NCBI GenBank assembly: GCA_013433145.1
Contig: CM024174.1
Coordinates: 5,914,336 to 5,978,335, forward strand
Origin: Ascaris suum
Lineage: Eukaryota > Nematoda > Chromadorea > Rhabditida > Ascarididae
Direction: 5' to 3'
Length of the DNA stretch: 64,000 bases
Positions 39,563-52,800 of this stretch are shown piece by piece. Made by a program: the position numbers and the translations under genes. Every line of letters starts with the position of its first letter. Position 1 is the first letter of the stretch. The notes under the pieces were generated by a model. That model saw nothing but the letters and a program-made list of their open reading frames with translations, was not told the origin of the DNA and ran no database searches.

Positions 39563-40119
39563 ATGCGGAAAAACAGACGGATACAATCTACACAATATGT
39601 TTTTCTCATTGACATTAGAAAACACTCTTGTTCACTTGAAAATTTCGTCTCTAGAGGCACGGACTCTATGGAAATTTAGTTTAATGGGAATGGATTTTGC
39701 GGAAAAGCAATTTTTTTTTACAAGTTTCTATTGTTTGACACCTTGCCGAATAATATTTTCATACAAAATTTCAAACTTCGCTCATCGTTCCAAGTCTATC
39801 AATAGCAATAACAGCAGCATAGTAGCAATAGCATAACAGTCCGCTGCCTATCAGCAGCATAACAGAAAATTTTTTAATCAACATAATATTCGTTGCAAAT
39901 TTCTTTGATATTTATACGATTCAGTGTCGCATTTATTCGAGGTAGATGTTACTGTCTTAGAGAATTCTTCGTTCACTTTCTTGGATATCCATTAAAATTT
40001 TATTGTTTGTTCTGTTGCAGTCGTTCATTCAAACTCAAGTAGTCTTTCACTAAAAAGTGATACACGTTCTAGAAATTTTGAATGATGAACAGCTCAAGTG
40101 AGCTCAACAAGAGACAAAC

Positions 40120-40707
40120 ATGCATGTGGCCCGTTCTGTGTGCCCACACCCCTTGCCCGATGGATGGATAGATGGATGTAACTGCGCCACGCCCCATCAC
40201 GACATCCCAACAAGTCATTCTTTCCGGACGAAGCGCTATTTCGATGCGCATGTCGTCGTTGTTTATGCACCTCTCTGCTGTGTATCATCAATAAATACCT
40301 CCATCGATCGATGTGTCTATAGCTGGTTCAACTGCTGGCCAATCTTATCGTTACCACACATCATCTATCAACCGGAGGAATCTGTTTGTCTTGATATCGG
40401 TAGGAAACGATCTATTACCACAGTTCCGTTATTAAGTAATTCAAAGCCAAGTATCACCTTGCAGAGTCTACCGCAGGTTGATGCTAGTGTTCCTTTAACT
40501 GCTTCGTTATTCGTCACCAAATTTTTGCATATCCAACAATATTTCCCGCAGTTGCGAAGCTCTCTTCATGACTGTACAAGAGCGTCACGACGGACGAATG
40601 CCTCTAATTGTTGCGTTATTTGCCCCCTATTTATAACGGTAACGATGGTGGTTATTTCTGCATATGATAGAGATGCTATCATAACGTGCCCTCTGCTGAA
40701 AAATTGA
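40120..40707 (+). CDS. Candidate N-terminal exon of egl-47 or separate ORF (195 codons)
   Basis: This is the longest open frame in the window. It stops at 40705-40707, just inside the open frame that becomes egl-47 exon 1 (open from 40700). The middle (QPEESVCLDIGRKRSITTVP, then LLSNSKPSITLQSLPQ) looks like a disordered cytoplasmic segment, as expected for the intracellular N terminus of gustatory-receptor proteins. A donor after CCGCAG (gt at 40477, phase 0) and an acceptor ccgtcaaag before 40742 (phase 0) would join it in frame to PSYEKQSF... of egl-47. The splice is unproven. Confidence 0.35.
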   Translation: MHVARSVCPHPLPDGWIDGCNCATPHHDIPTSHSFRTKRYFDAHVVVVYAPLCCVSSINTSIDRCVYSWFNCWPILSLPHIIYQPEESVCLDIGRKRSITTVPLLSNSKPSITLQSLPQVDASVPLTASLFVTKFLHIQQYFPQLRSSLHDCTRASRRTNASNCCVICPLFITVTMVVISAYDRDAIITCPLLKN

Positions 40708-40813
40708 CGAATTGGGTCAATTTGTTGTGAAACCGTCAAAGCCTTCTTACGAGAAGCAATCGTTTTGCATCGTAACTTGCCAAGTGCAAACAGATAACGC
40801 AATAAATAGAGAG

Positions 40814-43800
40814 ATGCCTAAACAAGAGTTGCGACCAGCGGTGATGTATGCATTTAATCGGCAAACTTCCGCTAATGGCACCGCCACAGATATGTGCAAT
40901 AACAACAATCAGCAGCACAATGCGCCACGAACGTTCCTTTCATATGTGCTTGAACTTTCTCGTATTGACACTCGATGGAAATCAACTTTACGTGATGATG
41001 AAGAGAGCAGCGTCGAAAGTGAAGAATTTATGTCTATTCCTCATAGCAAACAATTCATTATTACTCGTGGTTTATCAATTGTACTCTTCGCCCTACGTTT
41101 GCTTTGCTTCTATCCACGTTATGCGAGTGAAAATATGCTATGCCTCAAAAATCGTTGGGTTAGTGCTATCTTTTAGTATTCTTGATACATTCTGATAATC
41201 CATTTATTTCCTGCCAACTTGTGTGAAGAGAGTAGTCGTTTATTTCTGACCGAGTTATGAAGTAAAGCACCCGCTTTCAGTTATCTTTTTCAAGGAAATG
41301 GATTTAAATTCATGCCCACTTTTACCGTTTTTACCTCTGGAAGATTGTTCCCGCTTTTCAACTCATCGTGAACACTGTAGAAAACGGCTGATATTGTCTA
41401 AAGGCATTATTAACGGGCGAATTCAACAGAATTTTTTCCGTTGATAGCAAAATGCCAGTCATTCCAACAAAGCTTGTAATGCTTGCCTTGGTAGATGCCA
41501 CACTTGCAGTTCACAAGTGCGGCATCTACCAAGGCAAGCATTCAATAATAACCAGATCACATTTGCTTCAGCAATGAAATCAAGTTGGAATTGTCAGAAG
41601 TACAGTTGTCGCGATTGGGAATAGAATCTACAGTAGAAAAGAGGTACTACTAGTAGTGCAGGTTGATGTTATGCAGCAAAACCACATCCGAAGTTATCTT
41701 TTGGATTTGGAGATGCATCAACATACCGTTTCCAGCGAAACTGTAAACCACTCTCAAGTAAACGGATCACCATCTACATGAATTCGTAACATTTTATAGC
41801 AAAATTTTCATCGACCATTCTGGCACACTTCTAAATTGCTGTTTCCTTACTGAGAAGTGTAACTGATATAATTAACATTATCTAAATTATTGCGCAGTTC
41901 AGTTTAGTCATATGCAAAACGCTCGTAAGGTAATGTAAATAATTCTTGCGGAGCTAGTAATTAGGATAACCTTCAATTACGCCAACAATTTTGTCGCTGT
42001 AGTAAACTTAATTTGGGAGAAATTCGTTGAGAAATTGAATGGTATTTAAATTCTCACGGGAAATTGAACAGCGTCGTTGCGAAGTGACCGCACAGGCATC
42101 CTCAACGCACAAAATTGGACAAACGCTCATGAGAAGAAAGCCGCGTTGCCATGCGCCTTTGCAAAGGTTCATCTGCACAGTGCACCGTGGCGAGGTCGCG
42201 TCTAGGAGGTAACTGTGCATGCGTGTCTTTCCGTCTGCCTCTTTGTCTGCTCGCACTTTCAACTCAGCAACGCTGCAACTCAAGCTGTAAAATTTAGTGG
42301 CCATAATACACCAGATGGTGACCAACTTTACTAGCACTCACTTTGATCCAGTAGCTGTAATCATCTTCATCGATGGATTTCGCAGCCGACTGAGTTTTCA
42401 GTTTACACCGTTCGAGTGATAAAAAGCTTATCACTTTGCCATATTTGTTCTGTCAGCTTATTATGCACATTTTACGACTTGTTGACAATTCATGCAAGTT
42501 AATGCAATAACTGAAATTATAAACGCGAATATCTTGATGAATTCTTCAGCGCTGTTCTCCATTTGACTGCCACTGTGACACTTTATGGGCTAAGTCTGTG
42601 CATATTATTTCATAGCGGTTGTCTTGTGAAACGTGATACTACATTAATGCACAATATGGAATAGTCTAATTGATATCACTTGACTTTATTGCCACGCTCT
42701 ATCCCGTCCCTCTCCCTATCTCCCTCTTGTCCCATCGCTCAAAACCGCACTAGCTGTTCCGTTTTATTATCGCTGAATAGAAGTAAAGTTTCAAATGGGG
42801 TTATTGCGATGAATCTCCCTTACGGTAGAGAATAATATGATTAATCAGCTCATAAGTAGAGCAGTTCGAATATAAAGGAAATGACAGCAAAAAGCAACAA
42901 TATTTCACTTCATCATGCGCACCTTGCCAGACCTTCCACTCTAATTATATGGTGCTATTTGATTACTTACTTTATTGCTTCATTTCGCTCTTTTCAGCGG
43001 TCTATAGTGCTCTTCAACATTGCACTGTTGGTAATTTTTCTCAATGCATATTTATGCAAGCACACTGTTGGGATGGTCATACTGTTCAAGAGTAAATTCG
43101 GTTTTCTGCATGCATCAACAGTTTCTTCAATAGTCACTGGAATTAAACCTCTCATCAATGTCGTTGTGGTAATTTATTTTTCTTCTCTTTGAACACAGTT
43201 ATCGCTGTTTCTTTTATATAGAACTAACCTTTAGAAAATCAGTTTCAACTTTTCTAACTTTCATTATTCCATTTTGTACTCCAAAAATTTACACTTTTCA
43301 AAAATATCACTGGTACTCGTTAGTTACAGAATTACAGTAGTGGCCTTGACTGCTGCGACATGTTAGAGGATAATGAGAATAATAACAGACTGATCCATGG
43401 AACTGTTCCCATCCTTCTTTTTCTTCTGAAGTAGGTGAACAAAGCAATTATCAACTTTATTTTATTGACTCTTCAAACATCTGACTGCATTCAAACACGC
43501 TTAAAATAGGAAGGAATAACGCTACCAAAGTTTTAGTTTGGTGGCCATCTTGGCTGTCAGCGATTATCGTTGGTGCCTTAATGGGGTATGCAAAATAGCG
43601 ATTCTGCCTCTAGCAGTTTTGTGGGGCAATGTGGCTGAAATGAGTGTAATGGAACCTGCAGAAATTTGCGCACACCATGCTTGATCAGGTGTAAAACTGC
43701 ACCTTGCAGAGAAAGATATTGCCCTAAGATGATGGCCTAACTGGTGAAATGAATGTTGTCAATCGCCTCAATATGTCGTCGCTTCTTTCTTGACTGGAGG

Positions 43801-46800
43801 AATTTTTGGTGAGCGAAGACTGCCAAGGTTTTTTAACCACTTTCTTTGCATTGCACATAGAATTTTCTATTTGCAAACTTATTTCGTCTTCAGATCTGCT
43901 TGTTCGTTCTGCGAGTACACGTACATCAACGACTACTGCATTTATTGAATACAACGGAGCTGTGTTTTCAAAGTTCTTTCTCGAGAAGTCCTCCTTTACG
44001 ATTCTATTCGTTCGCCTTCTTGCTCATTATCGTCATTGCCTTCGCAGCACCGTTCGCATTACGAGTTTTTGAGTTCTTCACCACTGAAGAGAGGTGTGAT
44101 TTTCATACTTTTCGATCTTTGTTCGATAGCATTAATGCCAACAACTTCATGATTTTTTCAATCGGAATGTAATAGAAAATTAGATTTTAGATGATGTATA
44201 AAATAGCCCCGTTCTTTTGCGCGGTTCTTGAGAATCCTTGTGAATATTGACGACAATTACCTACAACTGATGTTACCAGGAAGTGACTAAATTCGAAGGA
44301 TTTTCTCCATTCCCCTCCCCCTTCCTCACCCACTCGCTGTCCTGCGGTTCCTCACTCTTCTCGCTGTTTTTCATTGCCCCTCTTTATAAGTATTCTCGGC
44401 ACCGATATCGTTCCTCTTGGAACTGCTGTCACCACAGATTATCCTCTTCTCTGATATATTGCTTCCTACCCACTTTCCGTTGCCTATAAAAACATTTCAA
44501 ATAGAACACTCCAGTTAACGCCTTTCTTTCTTATCGCTTCAATAGCGGTGGAGATGAGCATTTCACATTGATAATAAACACAGTGAAGCCCCATACAACG
44601 TTCGTCACTTGAGTGCTATTGAAGAGCGAAGATGTTAGTGGTTTGTTGATAGGAAAAGCCTACGCAATCAGAACATTTCTGCATCAATTTAGTAGCTTAA
44701 ACTTAAGGCGATTCATCAACAAAGGCAAATGAACTTCATCACTCCGAACCGAGTAATGAGAAGAGCATAGCTAAAAAGCTAGTCGCTCCTTGATCCATTC
44801 ATATCTCTTGCTGGTCTTCTAATCGTGACCTTCATTACAAACTAGGATAAAATCACGCGAAAATGGACTTTCACGCTTATAAAAATTCATAGCCAAAAAA
44901 CTGACAAAGGATTCTAGGTTTTGTTCAGAGAAGGGCCTTGTGATGAGACATATAAATGCTGGCGCTGGAATAGAGCATGCAATTTGGTAGTGTTTTTTGG
45001 TAATATTTAACGTGAAATCATCTTCTGTAATAGTCTCAAGTTTTTCTTTCACCTTTGAATGTTAGCAATTTGTGAAGAACATAGAAGATTTTCCAGAAAA
45101 TTATAGGAAGGCTTTCATTAAAAATACCTAAGACTACGTGAGATGGCTAACTGATTTACTCTAAACCACCGATGGAAAGGGCTGATCATTCTTTCGGAAG
45201 TGCAATTTTTTCAAAAGCATATTTCAAATGAAGTTCGATTAAGTTTTCGATATGTAGGAGTTTTCAATTTTTTGAAGTCAATTGAATGCACTCGTACATA
45301 CGTAAATTCTTTTTTCTTTTCGGAACTTGGCTTCAGTGAGTTCGTGAATATAGTCGTCAATTAATATTTCCTCACTTTGTCATCGTTTTCATTTCCCATT
45401 CCATCACGTTTTCCGTTTTTTTGTGCAACGCTTCCATCACTGGGTTGCTGCAATAATTGAAGAGGCATTTTATGATTTCACACGGTCACTCGACATATCG
45501 CCACAAAATAAGTCATTCTGCATAGCGAAAATACTCCATTTCTCGCAAAAATTCACATAAAACAGGTGGAGTAACCATCAGATTGCATTGTATTTCAGTG
45601 ATCAAATTTTCAAAGAAAGAACCTGAGCAACGTTACTTTTATCTACATATCCACTTACCTTTTTGTTCACTGAGCTCGGTTTTCCACAGATAATGATGAT
45701 CACTCGGCCTGGTATCATAGTTAATCGAAGAGTTATAAATCAGATATTCGTTGCGGAGTTGGAGAAGGTGAGATGGAGAGGATAGATACTCATCTTCTCA
45801 ATGCGCTTATGAATGTTTCAAGCATTGATTGTCTCATTTATGTTGTCATTTGTGAAATTTTTCACACGAACCTTTGGAAAAATACATATTGGTGCATCTC
45901 TGATGATTTAACCCTCAAATATTGAAAAGAAATTCCACTCATAAAAGAGGCAGTTTACTTGGCGTCCTTGGGCATTGTTATTTTCAATAGTTGAAGACAC
46001 AGGAAATGTGCCAGAACAACTAGAAAATAAGTTCTTGAGCAAAATTACGCTTCGCCTTAGAAAGCCAATTTATAAATTGCTAGTGGATTGCAGAACAATC
46101 TGCGCAATACGTGCCAGAGTGCATTCACATCTTCACTCATCCGACCGCCCATAAAAATCCTGAGGAAACAAATTAAAATAAGCGCAACATTTGCCATAAT
46201 TTTTAAAAATAATCGATATATTTCAGCATTTATACGATTTGTGGGGATCAACCATTGAATTATCATAGCTCTAGCTCGAGTGGTTCCCGAGATGAAAATG
46301 AGTCGTTAAGAGACACATAGAGAAGCGTGCGCTTCGACTCACAAATCCGTTTCACCGCTTTTGGTAGCAAAAATTTTTACGTAAATATAAAATGCTTATA
46401 ATTTTGAAAATCATCAACGGACGACAAGAGAGAACAATAAACGAATAGCATCTTTGTCAAAAGTTAACTGCGACCTATTGAAGCAAAAAAGCTTTTCTTC
46501 AACATCGCTCATTTCGTTATAATGTCACTAATTCATTCTAGACCACTTACGTCGTTAGGTATTTTAACAGACGTTTTCTTCAAATATTGTCTCTAGAGCA
46601 AAGATGTGGCTCGTGGGATATCAGCCAACCTTATTAAATTGAGTTCACTATTGAATTTCCTAAGGGCAATTCCAAGTTTATTATGGAGAGTGCGTCCATC
46701 TCCAAAGTGTGTTGACCTTTGCTTACACACCACCTCACTAGCGCTTGAAATGCCCTCTCTGAAAATACTTGTTTTTTTAAATGAAGAGAACGCATGTGTA

Positions 46801-49800
46801 GCTAGTCATTAATATGTCTTCTGTTCACTACGGTGCCACATCCTGCTTACTTTAGATGTATTACACTTTAGATGAGAATGAATTGCACTGATGTCAGTAT
46901 GTTCTGTGGTGTTCTTTGCTGTATATTTCTTGGGATTCCGAATGATAAAGGAACCATAACTTCACTTATGAGACAAATGACTGTGAAATTAACGGTAATA
47001 ACCCCTCGCAAACTAATACAGACAGCAATATCAGAACAATTCGCACAAATAGTTGGATTTATAGAACATTTATTCCATTTCTGTATTGCAAATCAAGCTG
47101 ATTTGAATTACAGGAGGCCAGATCTTTCCGTTTCAGCTTAGAGTTTGACACCATTTTTGAGCAGAATTGCCTCGAGTTGTCTCTAATTAATTATCTCAGA
47201 AAACCTTTGTGAACGATACATCACATCTTTTTTGATATGATCGCTTTCAACAGCAGTGGCAATTAAAAACAAGCGCCTATCGTTTGCTAAAGGCTGCTCC
47301 TACATCTAGCAACTAACTGTGACGAAACTGCGACCTAAAGTAATAAGAACATTGTTATATGCGCTGCGTTTGCGCAATAATAAATTGTGTCATTCGAGGC
47401 ATACTGTAGCTTGTGACTGCCCTGTCTACTATTTTCACGGAGGTCTGCTGTAGTTCTAAGTGCAGCCTGAATAGCACTAGAAGTAGGCTTCGATGAAGAG
47501 CAAGTGCGGGACGTGGTAATTTGTGCCCACATTAGGAGTTAGTATGTTTCGGTGCATATATATTAGCTGCAACACGAAGCGGAAGATAGATAAATAGGGG
47601 ATTTGCATATAAAGCGATTGATAGCCCATTGAGAATTTATTGCTTGTTGCATCATTCCATATAAAATCGTTATCATTGCAAGCGTTATTTATGCTCATTT
47701 TTTTTACTCTATCAAGCATTCATGAGCGCTTTTAACGGGGGAATTTTCCCTTCAAACGTTTCAGCTAAGCGATGCGAAAGCCTCATAAACGCCGATAATT
47801 CATTTGCACAGTGCCGTTGTTGCGCTAAGTGGAAACCACAATAAAGTGCATTTTCGCATACTGCCTCACTGCGCTCACCGGAAGCAATTCCTCTGATGCT
47901 AGGAGTAATGCATTGGTTTTATGAGCTCATTTTCCTACTATCCTCTTCACTTTCCCTTCACCACTGCAAGCACATACTCAAGAACTTTAACCTAGCGGAA
48001 GCCTGTTATAAAGTACAGTTTCTTTATGATGTAACCTGTAACATCTATACAGATCTATGATATTAACTGCGCAGACGATATAGATTGCGATGCCACAGCG
48101 ATTTTTCAGCCGTCGAGAACACAGATGGAAAAAATAAGCATTTAAATCCCCTAGTGAAAAGTTTTTGCGGGTACCCAAAATTGAAAAGCTTTTGCGTTTT
48201 GGCCCTTTTAATGGACGTTATTTCGTTAATTGACGTTCGGCGATCATCCATTCCTTTTGTTACAAACTTTATAAATTTTGCACCTTATTGAAAGTTTCGA
48301 GTCATCTTCGAATCAATCGATTCGTCATTAGACGAGGACAGTTCGAAATGCAGAACAGAGGAAACCTACTAGATGATAATTGCAGTATAGAATTAACTGA
48401 GTGACTCTTTGAATTGGAATATTAAAATGATGGAATTTGGAAATTTTATGCGATATGAATGTAGACTGATTAAATGAGGTCAAGCAAGAGCGTTCCTCCA
48501 GTATGCCACGATGCATCCTCGCCATCCGCAATATTCTTAGTCGCGACTCCATGGAAAAAGTTTCTAATACGAAATAAAAAGATTGCTGAGTAGCAGATAA
48601 GAGTGCACAATCCTATTCCTTTTAAAGCATTGATTTGTTTTATTTGTGGTCGCCCTACAAAAAAAAAACGATGGACAGGCCATTCTTCCTACTGAACGCT
48701 CGGAGCATCTGTCAATTCCAGTAGGAAGAGGAAGGGAAAGGCATGGGGAGGGGAAGGGAGGGAAGGATGCTTGTGTAGTAATGACAGTGTATTGCATTTG
48801 CATATGAGCAACCCAATTGGCCTCACACGCATATCAAGACGTCCAGCATAGAAACAAGCACGGTCTTTTATGAGCAAAATCAGCTTTAATTGGAATTGAA
48901 ATTGAACAGAAATTAGGATAGGGCCATAATTATTGCTGTAAATTTGGAACTGATCAAATAAACAGTAAATTGAAAACGAAATCACTCCAATCCGTTTGAG
49001 CAATGAGCATTGGTAATTATAAAACCCTTGTTGAAGGATCTTCATATTATGAAAATGAGTGCAAGAGATGTGAATGATTGAGCACGAATATTTAAAAAAA
49101 AACGAAAGAAGTTACATCTCTGAAGTCGTTATACTTCAGAGATGTAAACCGCTGTAAGTCATCCTACTCTCAAGAAACTTAATTTTCATTGCAAAAAATA
49201 AACAATCTTCTCACTGCACGCCGATTCCTAAGCCTAGACATCGCTGCTTGCAATAAAACCCATTAAAAAAAGCGCCACTTGCAACCTTTACACGAAAACA
49301 GGTGTGGAGAATGTCTACAACGAAAAATTCTGCATGGTTAGTTCAAAACGCGGTCTAGTTGCCTGAAAATACCTGGCAGTAACGGGTGCTATTGAGTTTA
49401 AAAATCATTTTCAGGTTCTTCGTGCACTGGCTGACCGATGTTTCGTTCATATTGGTGCCCTTACTAACTGTATGGAATGTGGTACCTTGGTGTATTATGA
49501 GCTGTGCAACCGCGTTGTTCGTTCATGGTGCTGCTTATTAGCAAGATCTTTGCGTAGGGAACATCACCAGAGGCACTATACACTCAAATTCTACTACGAA
49601 CTCTTCCTTAAAATTACTTCCGTTCAGGTAACATCAGAAGAAACAATATTCGTTTATTTCAGTATTTCATCTAGTTAAAAAAATTCACAACACACTTGCA
49701 ATGTTTCATCATTCAGTATTGATTACAGAAAACTCACCGACGAAAGCTATTAAGTGCCCAAAGGAGAGTATGTCTGACTTATTTATGGCTGGAGTAACTA

Positions 49801-52800
49801 AGAACAATGGCCCTCTGTAAAAATTTCACTCATTCACTCCCCTTCTTCCTATAAATCCATACAGAAAGTTGATGAAAGAGCAATCGATTTCGCTGATCAC
49901 GATTTGTTCATTTTGATATGCAGGATCCAACTAAAAAATTGGGTATAAAATATTCTGGGTATTCTAACAAGTAAACTTTTCTTCTTTTTCTCTTAAACCA
50001 TACACAAGAATGAAGACTTGTTTAGAGAAGAATAACATTTCAACTGAATGTACTCGGCAATTTCACTGTTGCTGCAATTGGAATGGTATTAGTGAAGAGT
50101 CCAGGTTTTATTTGTAGAGCCTAATGCCCCACTAGCCAAAACTATTATTTCAATCTCTACCTATGTTTCGAGAAAAACGATAATCTATGCACAAATAATA
50201 ATCATTGGCGGGAAAACAGCGCTAAGTTCGAAGTTTTTTTTTTTTTTTTTTTGCATGAGAGAGCAAAAATCTCAGTTAGCGCAATAGAAACGGATGTTCG
50301 AAAAGCATTCAACAATCAATGACAGTCGTTTCACATCATGTTTTCCATACATTCTTTGTCACTAAACGAGAATTGCTTTGTTTAAGCGTGAGTAGTTTAT
50401 TTATTTCGTGATTTATTATTTATTTAATTATTTATTTATTTGTTTGTCCACTCTTCTATCAGTTTCCCAGCTGAGCGGCCTATCGCTTACTCAGAGAAGA
50501 ATTTAGGCATGAGTTTTGCAGTAAATTGTGGTAGTCATTGCGATTGATTTTTGCATCTGCATTTTATCTTTGAACGTACATGGGACTGAAAACTTTAGCT
50601 ACAGCTTCACCTTCTTTCGTCAGTTTACTTGCTTCGGTGTCTAGGAAGATGATATTAATGACAACAATAGTAGTAAGGACGGATGATGTTTAAAGTACTC
50701 TCAAATAATGAAAATAACCAATTTTTTTGTTGCTCTTTCGGTGAGAGACTCAAAATAGTTTCAGAAGCAGTTCTTTCTTAAATAACCTTTTTGATGCTTC
50801 GTCTCATTTCAGGAAGCAATCGGCAACCTTTTCAATCCGTTTATATTGTTCTCATTAGCATGGTCTTTGGTTATTCTATCGCTTACGATTTACTTCATTA
50901 CTGAGCCAACATCCAGGTCTTTGGTGTATCACTTTAAGAGCTCATATGTTTACACTGAAAGTGTACATTACCAATTTCAGTGCCTTTTACCAAATATTGC
51001 ACAACAATAAAAGCAACAACTAGAATTTTTTGAAAAAATGGCACTGTTTCTTTTGTTTTTTTCCTTCTAGTTTGTTGAGCCTTTAAGCTTGCTTCCTTTC
51101 TAAATTCCTCTTTCGAAGTTGTTCTTTCTAAGTGGTTCCTTCTAATTTTCCGTCTAATCTGAAACAGTGAAAAAAAGCTTTCAGCTTGGTGGAGCCTTTA
51201 AGCGCATTCCAGTTTCATTCGGAAGCACTTCGTGAACATCTCAATCGCAAAGTTCGATTCACTCTCGCATGGGGTTCTCTGCAGGTATTCTGCATATAAC
51301 TATAAAAGGTTTTTCAAAGTCTCAGTGTTGTTTGATCTGTAAAGATTATCAAGTACTCTATCCGTTATTTATGTTTCCTATTTCTTAGAGAAATACGCAC
51401 TTCAGTGCATTTCAAGCAATAAGACGAACGCAAGAATTGATTAATGCGCTCAACAAGTCTGTCATACAATTATGTTACCTATGTTTTATAAGATATTCTT
51501 AAACAGTAATTAACTGATATATAAAACTGGCAAACCTCCATAGAATGATCCTCTCAATTTCTAATAAAAGGACCAATTTCTGCCTCCCGTAGAATTTCAT
51601 TCCACTACCATTTTCCATTTACAGGCTTTCATTCAGCACTTTGCCTTTTGCAAAATATGCATATTATATGCGTTGATTCTTTAACGTGTTTCGTCTTGTG
51701 TCAGTATGGTGATTTCGTAAGGGAAATATGAAACTTCCATCACAGCTCCTCAGTCTCTGCTTTCTTATCACAGTCATTGCAGAGGCTTCACAAACTTAGT
51801 TTCTTTGTAGGGATCGTCGGCTTCTTCGAATTTGTCACTTCCTGTTCCGACTTTACGAAGAACGCCCTCATTGTAGAACCTTACCGTTCAGTTTCTCCTT
51901 CAGTCCTGTGCACTTCTCCTGGCGAGCATGAAATTAGTTACTGTGTAAAAATAAAAAGTCAGCTCATTTCCGCGTCTGATGCAACAAGAGGATTGCGAAA
52001 TTTATTTTCGACAAGGCAGGAAAGGGCAATAAAAAAGTGGAGCCGCGATGAACGAGGCAAGTAGTGTCAGCAACTCTCTTTAAGCAGCCCAAATTACTGC
52101 ACCAGGCGTTTGTTGCATGCTAGTTGTCGATATATTATTTCGCTTCATTGCACGAGGCCATACTTACGATAAAAAGCCCATCATCAGACGCTACAATCCG
52201 CATTAATTTGAACACATATCATCAGACAAAGCCGCAGCAATGTGCTCTTGTTTAAATGATGATGCCCATCGGGTTCGGGTTATATCTTGGAGCCAGTACA
52301 CTTCAGCGACAAGTCACCTATATTTCCTTTGAAGAGCGGGGAACCTCCTCAGGCAACGTTATGAATAAAATGAACGCGCTGAACGAGCAATTTCGGAGGT
52401 GGCATTCGATTGACGTTTGAAATAGGGACCTTCAGAAATGCCCCCTTGGTACGATTACGGCTACTTCCATTATTGGGGACAGATGTAGACGAACAAGAAA
52501 TTTTTTGGACATAGCGAGAGATGTGTCCTCTCCCTCCACCTACAAAAAAAAACTCTAAGTGATCCATAGAAAAACTCCTTGGATGCTGCAGCAAATCAAA
52601 CACTTTGCAAGACCGAATTTACGAACTCGAAAAGAAAAATGGGTCACGGAAGTTCTTGTGCCAGTTACAGCTGATGTAATCCCTCGCACACCTCCCCGCC
52701 TTCCGGCTACACTGAAAGAACGAGTTCTAAAGGCATTTCTGGCGAGAAACCATTCTGGGGCGGCAAGAAATTATGAAGAAATTTTCCAGCATCACCTGCA

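Larger units (their letters stand above)
33311..40813. other. Intergenic region between fshr-1 and egl-47
   Basis: About 7.5 kb between the fshr-1 stop and the first in-frame ATG of egl-47. It contains candidate exons at 36409-36484, 38302-38505 and 40120-40707 (listed separately where I could say something), an ACAG microsatellite, and a strong acceptor (ctgttgcag) at about 40020. It presumably carries the egl-47 promoter and 5' exons. The remainder looks noncoding. Confidence 0.5.
44094..49414 (+). other. egl-47: 5.3-kb egl-47 intron 3
   Basis: Phase-2 intron from gtgtga to tttcag. I found no nested gene that I can defend. An open frame with an acceptor at about 46599 (SKDVARGISANLI...) does not continue the receptor. 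It holds an inverted repeat at 49112-49147 and a G-rich tract at 48734-48762. Confidence 0.6.

Noticed and set aside
46606..46812. Possible extra egl-47 exon after a ctctag acceptor
   Set aside because: Not hydrophobic or similar to the receptor family, ends in a stop without a donor, and exons 3 and 4 already join in a sensible helix.
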